Source: Bdellovibrionales bacterium (GTDB lineage: Bacteria > Bdellovibrionota > UBA1018). From it: a stretch of 50,642 nt of DNA. This document shows positions 50,611 through 50,642 of this stretch, in pieces. The number at the start of each line of letters is the position of its first letter. Within the stretch, counting starts at the first letter, position 1. The position numbers and the translations under genes were made by a program. The stretch is from contig JAFEAP010000010.1 in NCBI GenBank assembly GCA_018266355.1, positions 1-50,642 of the forward strand, read 5' to 3'. The notes beneath the pieces were generated by a model. The model worked only from the letters and a program-made list of their open reading frames with translations. It did no database searches and was not told the DNA's origin.

Positions 50611-50642
50611 TAGCCCTCAAATCGACAGGAACCCTCCATAAC

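Noticed and set aside
1..50642. tRNA, rRNA, CRISPR, IS or prophage
   Set aside because: No cloverleaf-like sequence, direct-repeat array, transposase or phage gene was seen in reading both strands; the single XerC/D-type gene stands alone.

Overview
The window reads as about 50 kb of one chromosome from a GC-rich diderm (Gram-negative) bacterium. Coding is dense on both strands, with strong third-position G/C preference and frequent NCG codons. The diderm call rests on an arabinose-5-phosphate isomerase (the Kdo/LPS pathway), many lipobox lipoproteins, a lipid-anchored DsbA-type protein and FecR-domain proteins. The gene mix (ScpAB, S2P protease, exported C11 and papain-like peptidases, orphan FecR proteins, many unique exported proteins) reminds me of Bdellovibrionota or other former Deltaproteobacteria. 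That placement is an impression, because no rRNA or marker comparison was possible. I saw no phage, IS, CRISPR or tRNA, and no gap over about 200 bases lacks a gene.

Layout. 1-7.5 kb: end of a class IV aminotransferase gene, inositol monophosphatase, a membrane coiled-coil protein from a near-consensus promoter, a HEAT-repeat exported protein, a lipoprotein, then kdsD, a zinc-ribbon membrane protein and a SurA-like/DsbA lipoprotein closed by a terminator, then an SDR oxidoreductase. 7.5-13.5 kb: two very large, divergent exported enzymes. One carries permuted papain-like modules plus an amidoligase/GCS-like domain; the other joins a PLP aminotransferase to an FAD/NAD(P) oxidoreductase. 13.6-24.2 kb: coiled-coil protein, pyruvate kinase, MutS, FecR protein, an exported NADAR protein, MutY and a cell-wall amidase. 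24.3-31.7 kb: two small lipoproteins, XerC/D, an exported phosphoesterase, a third large exported enzyme (NMNAT-like nucleotidyltransferase plus PI3/4K-like kinase), an M50 protease and TrpS. 31.9-34.7 kb: scpA-scpB with an unusually long overlap. 34.8-44.1 kb: C11 peptidase, CapA, FecR protein, three exported proteins, a GT87-like enzyme and RluB. 44.1-50.6 kb: two alpha/beta hydrolases, a MarR divergon with a perfect 28-bp operator next to a CLC channel gene, a small conserved-looking protein and a secreted six-repeat protein.

What stands out. Three proteins of about 850-1000 residues have signal peptides, yet their catalytic folds normally use cytosolic cofactors (ATP, PLP, FAD/NAD(P)). 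A NADAR-domain protein is exported as well. They could be effector-like or envelope-modifying enzymes, possibly working in another cell; this is inference. A second notable locus is scpA/scpB. There a 30-bp, seven-unit repeat shows synonymous drift in the scpB frame while the scpA frame also stays open for about 550 bases, so scpA ends in an overprinted tail, a frameshift has occurred, or the genes are translationally fused.
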